A stretch of DNA of 64,000 nt from Chryseotalea sp. WA131a (GTDB taxonomy: Bacteria; Bacteroidota; Bacteroidia; Cytophagales; Cyclobacteriaceae). A model generated the notes under the pieces. That model was not told the DNA's origin. It was given only the letters and a program-made list of their open reading frames with translations, and ran no database searches. A program made the translations under genes and the position numbers. Position 1 is the first letter of the stretch. Every line of letters begins with the position of its first letter. The stretch is taken from the NCBI GenBank assembly GCA_025370075.1, contig CP073016.1, positions 3,286,001 to 3,350,000 on the forward strand, read 5' to 3'. Positions 61,710-64,000 of the stretch are shown here, piece after piece.

Positions 61710-64000
61710 ATGAACAATCAGCCCCCTAAATGGATCGACCGCTTTTTGCGTTGGTACTGCAATCCTGATTTGCTGGAGGAAATTCAGGGCGATGTGCACG
61801 AGCTGTATTTTGAGCGGGTGAGAAATGAAGGTGAACGAGCTGCCGATTTAAAGTATGCGTGGGACGTGCTGCGGTTTTTTCGGTGGTCAAATATCAAGAG
61901 AGATGAATATGTGCCTGGGAGCATGGGGGCATTGTGGAATTTGAATTTTAAGATAGCTGCGCGAAATGCCCGCAAGAACAAGCTGATCTTTGCGGTGAAG
62001 ACGATTGGACTTTCTATTTGCCTCGCGTTTGCATTGCTGTTGACGGCCTTTGTTGTCAATGAACTTACATTCGATCAATTTCATGTCAACCATGATCGGA
62101 TCTATCGGATCAGTACCAAAGTCAACTTTCAAGATCATGTTACTCACTATGCCGTTACGCCATTGCCAACGGGCCAGGCATTGGTGGAAGGCATACCTGA
62201 AATAGAAAATTACTTTCGGTTCATGTATCAGGATAAGCCCATCTATCATATTGATGACGCTATTTTTTATGATGAGGTAACGCTGGCAGCGGATAGCAAC
62301 TTTTTAAAAATCCTCTCATTTGATTTTGTGCAGGGAACAAGCAGCGCGTTGAACGAACCTGATAAAATTGTATTGACGGAAAAAATGGCTACCAAATTTT
62401 TTGGCGATGAAGATGCAGTGGGCAAGTCGATTGAGTTCGGTTGGGGGATTTTACTAGAAGTAGCCGCAGTGATCAAGGACGTGCCTTCCAATTCACATTT
62501 GAAATTTGATGCGCTGATTTCATGGGATACATTTGATCGCAACGATGATTGGGGGAACTTAAATGCTTACACTTATATTCTCTTAAAGCCAAACGCAACC
62601 ATCGAAATGGTGCAAAACATTATTCCTAATGTACTTGATACATTTGATGAATTAGTGGTGCGTGAATACAAAGCAACCTTTGAGATGATCTTTGAAAAAA
62701 TCACGGACATTCATTTTTCACAAAACTTGGATGAAGACATCGCAGAAAAAAGAAACAAGAGCAATCTATTCATACTGATTGCTGTAGTCGTTTTGTTTTT
62801 GATAACGGGACTGATCAACTATCTTAACCTTACATTAGCTGAACTTACCACCAACGTAAAAAAAATCGGAATCCTTAGAGTGTATGGTGGAATGGCCAAT
62901 GGTCATGGAAAAATCCTGATCTCCGAAACCCTATTTACTATGCTCATCGTCTTGCCATTGTCAATACTACTTAGCTATTTTGGGTTAATCCTTGCCGCTC
63001 ATTTTTTATCCATCCGAATTGATCAGCGAATATTGTTCAGCCCAGGGTTTATCCTAGCAGGGATCAGCTTTCTGTTTTTGCTGTTCGCGTCCACGCGGGT
63101 TAATTCATTGGTGCTTTCAAAGACAAGCCGCGTTATTAATTCATTGAAAGGGAGACTCAGCTCGACACGAAGCGATTTGTCAGCCCGAAAATTCTTGGTG
63201 GCCGCTCAACTTTCATTTTCGATTATCATGATTGCATTGATCATCTTGATTGTAGATCAATTTCATTTTATTCAAGATGCCGATAAAGGTTTTGATGAAA
63301 AAAATATGGTCGTAGTGAAGTTGCGATCGAATGAAGCCTTGCGTGTGGAGGCATTCAGTGAAACACTCAAAAAAGTGAGCGGCATCGCTCAGGTGGAAGG
63401 CGGCTCTTACTACCCCGGTGCGATTGAAACCAAATATGTGTTTCAAGTAGAGACTGACAAGGGCATGGAGCAGCGGTTGGTGCCGATGATGAATTGCAGT
63501 TATGGTTATCTAAATGCCCTCAATATAAAAGTAGTGAAGGGGCGTAGGTTTAACGATGAAAGCGTGGTTGATCGGCATGGGTCGTTTATAATCAATGAAA
63601 CTGCTGCTAAGGAATTTGGTTGGAAAGACGCCATTGGCAAAAAAATCAGCGGGCCTGAGAATTACGTTGATGGCGAAGTAATTGGTGTAGTAAAAGATTT
63701 CAATTTTGCATCGCTCCACAGCAAAATAGAACCAATGATTATCTTCCCTACGGATGAAAATTGGGGAAATCTTTTTGTCTATATCAAAGTAAATCCTCTG
63801 CGGCCACTGGATTTGATTTCAACTATCGAAAAAGAATTTAAAGCACAATGGCCAGAACTTCCGTTTGAATGGGAATACCTTGATTCCAAATACCTGAGTC
63901 TTTACAAAAATGACTACGAGCTAAAAAATATCTTTGAGGTAGGCTTGGTCATTTCCATCTTGATTTCTTGCCTCGGTATCTTCAGCATCTCTGCGCTTTT
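61710..64000 (+). CDS. FtsX-type ABC permease with prefix domain, 3' partial
   Basis: The frame is open from ATG 61710 to the end of the window (at least 763 residues), so it is truncated there. It starts with a prefix domain (PKWIDRFLRWYCNPDLLEEI, QGDVHELYFERV) that is found in PadR-linked FtsX permeases of Bacteroidota. After it come the first membrane helix (TIGLSICLAFALLLTAFVV), a periplasmic domain and three helices with KKIGILRVYGG, then a second periplasmic domain. It is 71 bases after PadR, and the ATPase partner is not in view. Confidence 0.9.
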   Translation, partial: MNNQPPKWIDRFLRWYCNPDLLEEIQGDVHELYFERVRNEGERAADLKYAWDVLRFFRWSNIKRDEYVPGSMGALWNLNFKIAARNARKNKLIFAVKTIGLSICLAFALLLTAFVVNELTFDQFHVNHDRIYRISTKVNFQDHVTHYAVTPLPTGQALVEGIPEIENYFRFMYQDKPIYHIDDAIFYDEVTLAADSNFLKILSFDFVQGTSSALNEPDKIVLTEKMATKFFGDEDAVGKSIEFGWGILLEVAAVIKDVPSNSHLKFDALISWDTFDRNDDWGNLNAYTYILLKPNATIEMVQNIIPNVLDTFDELVVREYKATFEMIFEKITDIHFSQNLDEDIAEKRNKSNLFILIAVVVLFLITGLINYLNLTLAELTTNVKKIGILRVYGGMANGHGKILISETLFTMLIVLPLSILLSYFGLILAAHFLSIRIDQRILFSPGFILAGISFLFLLFASTRVNSLVLSKTSRVINSLKGRLSSTRSDLSARKFLVAAQLSFSIIMIALIILIVDQFHFIQDADKGFDEKNMVVVKLRSNEALRVEAFSETLKKVSGIAQVEGGSYYPGAIETKYVFQVETDKGMEQRLVPMMNCSYGYLNALNIKVVKGRRFNDESVVDRHGSFIINETAAKEFGWKDAIGKKISGPENYVDGEVIGVVKDFNFASLHSKIEPMIIFPTDENWGNLFVYIKVNPLRPLDLISTIEKEFKAQWPELPFEWEYLDSKYLSLYKNDYELKNIFEVGLVISILISCLGIFSISAL

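Noticed and set aside
1..64000. rRNA, tRNA, IS elements or prophage
   Set aside because: I saw no rRNA motifs, tRNA-like cloverleaf, transposase, integrase or phage structural genes. All RNA- or mobility-related hints are palindromes and repeats already listed.

Overview
The window comes from a Bacteroidota genome, most likely a gliding or gliding-derived member of the Cytophagales. The evidence is the gldE-gldD pair behind ssb, a PorP/SprF-like outer-membrane protein next to a CHU_C-type C-terminal domain, a type IX secretion sorting tail, a fused MurF-alanine racemase, carboxypeptidase-regulatory-like secreted proteins, PadR-linked FtsX permeases, a TAnnTTTG-type promoter and scarce Shine-Dalgarno sequences. 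I saw no rRNA, tRNA, CRISPR array, intact insertion sequence or phage.

Layout. 0-8.2 kb: an AlbA-type regulator cut by the window edge, a LAB_N membrane protein, csaA, murF-alr, an arylamine N-acetyltransferase and a glycosyltransferase coupled to a 52-residue protein. 8.2-15.3 kb: a secreted M14 peptidase, a PorP/SprF gene with the tail of a truncated CHU_C adhesin, a LuxR fragment abutting that tail, a retropepsin-like protein and htpG. 15.3-28 kb: a 1563-residue exported protein, a PBP4-like lipoprotein, DinB, an FtsX permease, small exported proteins and tag. 28-41.5 kb: recX, recG, a RelE/ParE module, gldD-gldE-ssb, the DUF58/transglutaminase/MoxR operon, a second RelE/ParE module and a large TPR protein. 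41.5-47.3 kb: a type IX cargo with a beta-barrel partner, a solo XRE regulator, and a three-gene membrane operon behind a Crp/Fnr regulator with a perfect FNR-type box. 47.3-50.9 kb: a small accessory island with a Panacea-type toxin-antitoxin pair between two copies of the 5' end of a DUF1801/YdeI gene, a DUF2971 gene and a GC-rich structured element. 50.9-64 kb: two paralogous carboxypeptidase-regulatory-like proteins, a phosphoesterase, an ATE-like transferase, a hydrolase, an rlmI homologue, an ABC exporter, and a PadR regulator driving an FtsX permease that runs off the end.

Two themes stand out. The gaps hold eroded genes (Crp/Fnr, TetR, LuxR, DUF433, a zinc-ribbon protein and an exported protein), each recognised from pieces in different frames or by truncation, so this chromosome has been losing regulators and antitoxins. 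The most interesting region is 47.8-49.6 kb, where a toxin-antitoxin pair with twin operator palindromes lies between direct repeats of about 118 bp derived from the start of the neighbouring gene, and each repeat is broken by a different mutation.
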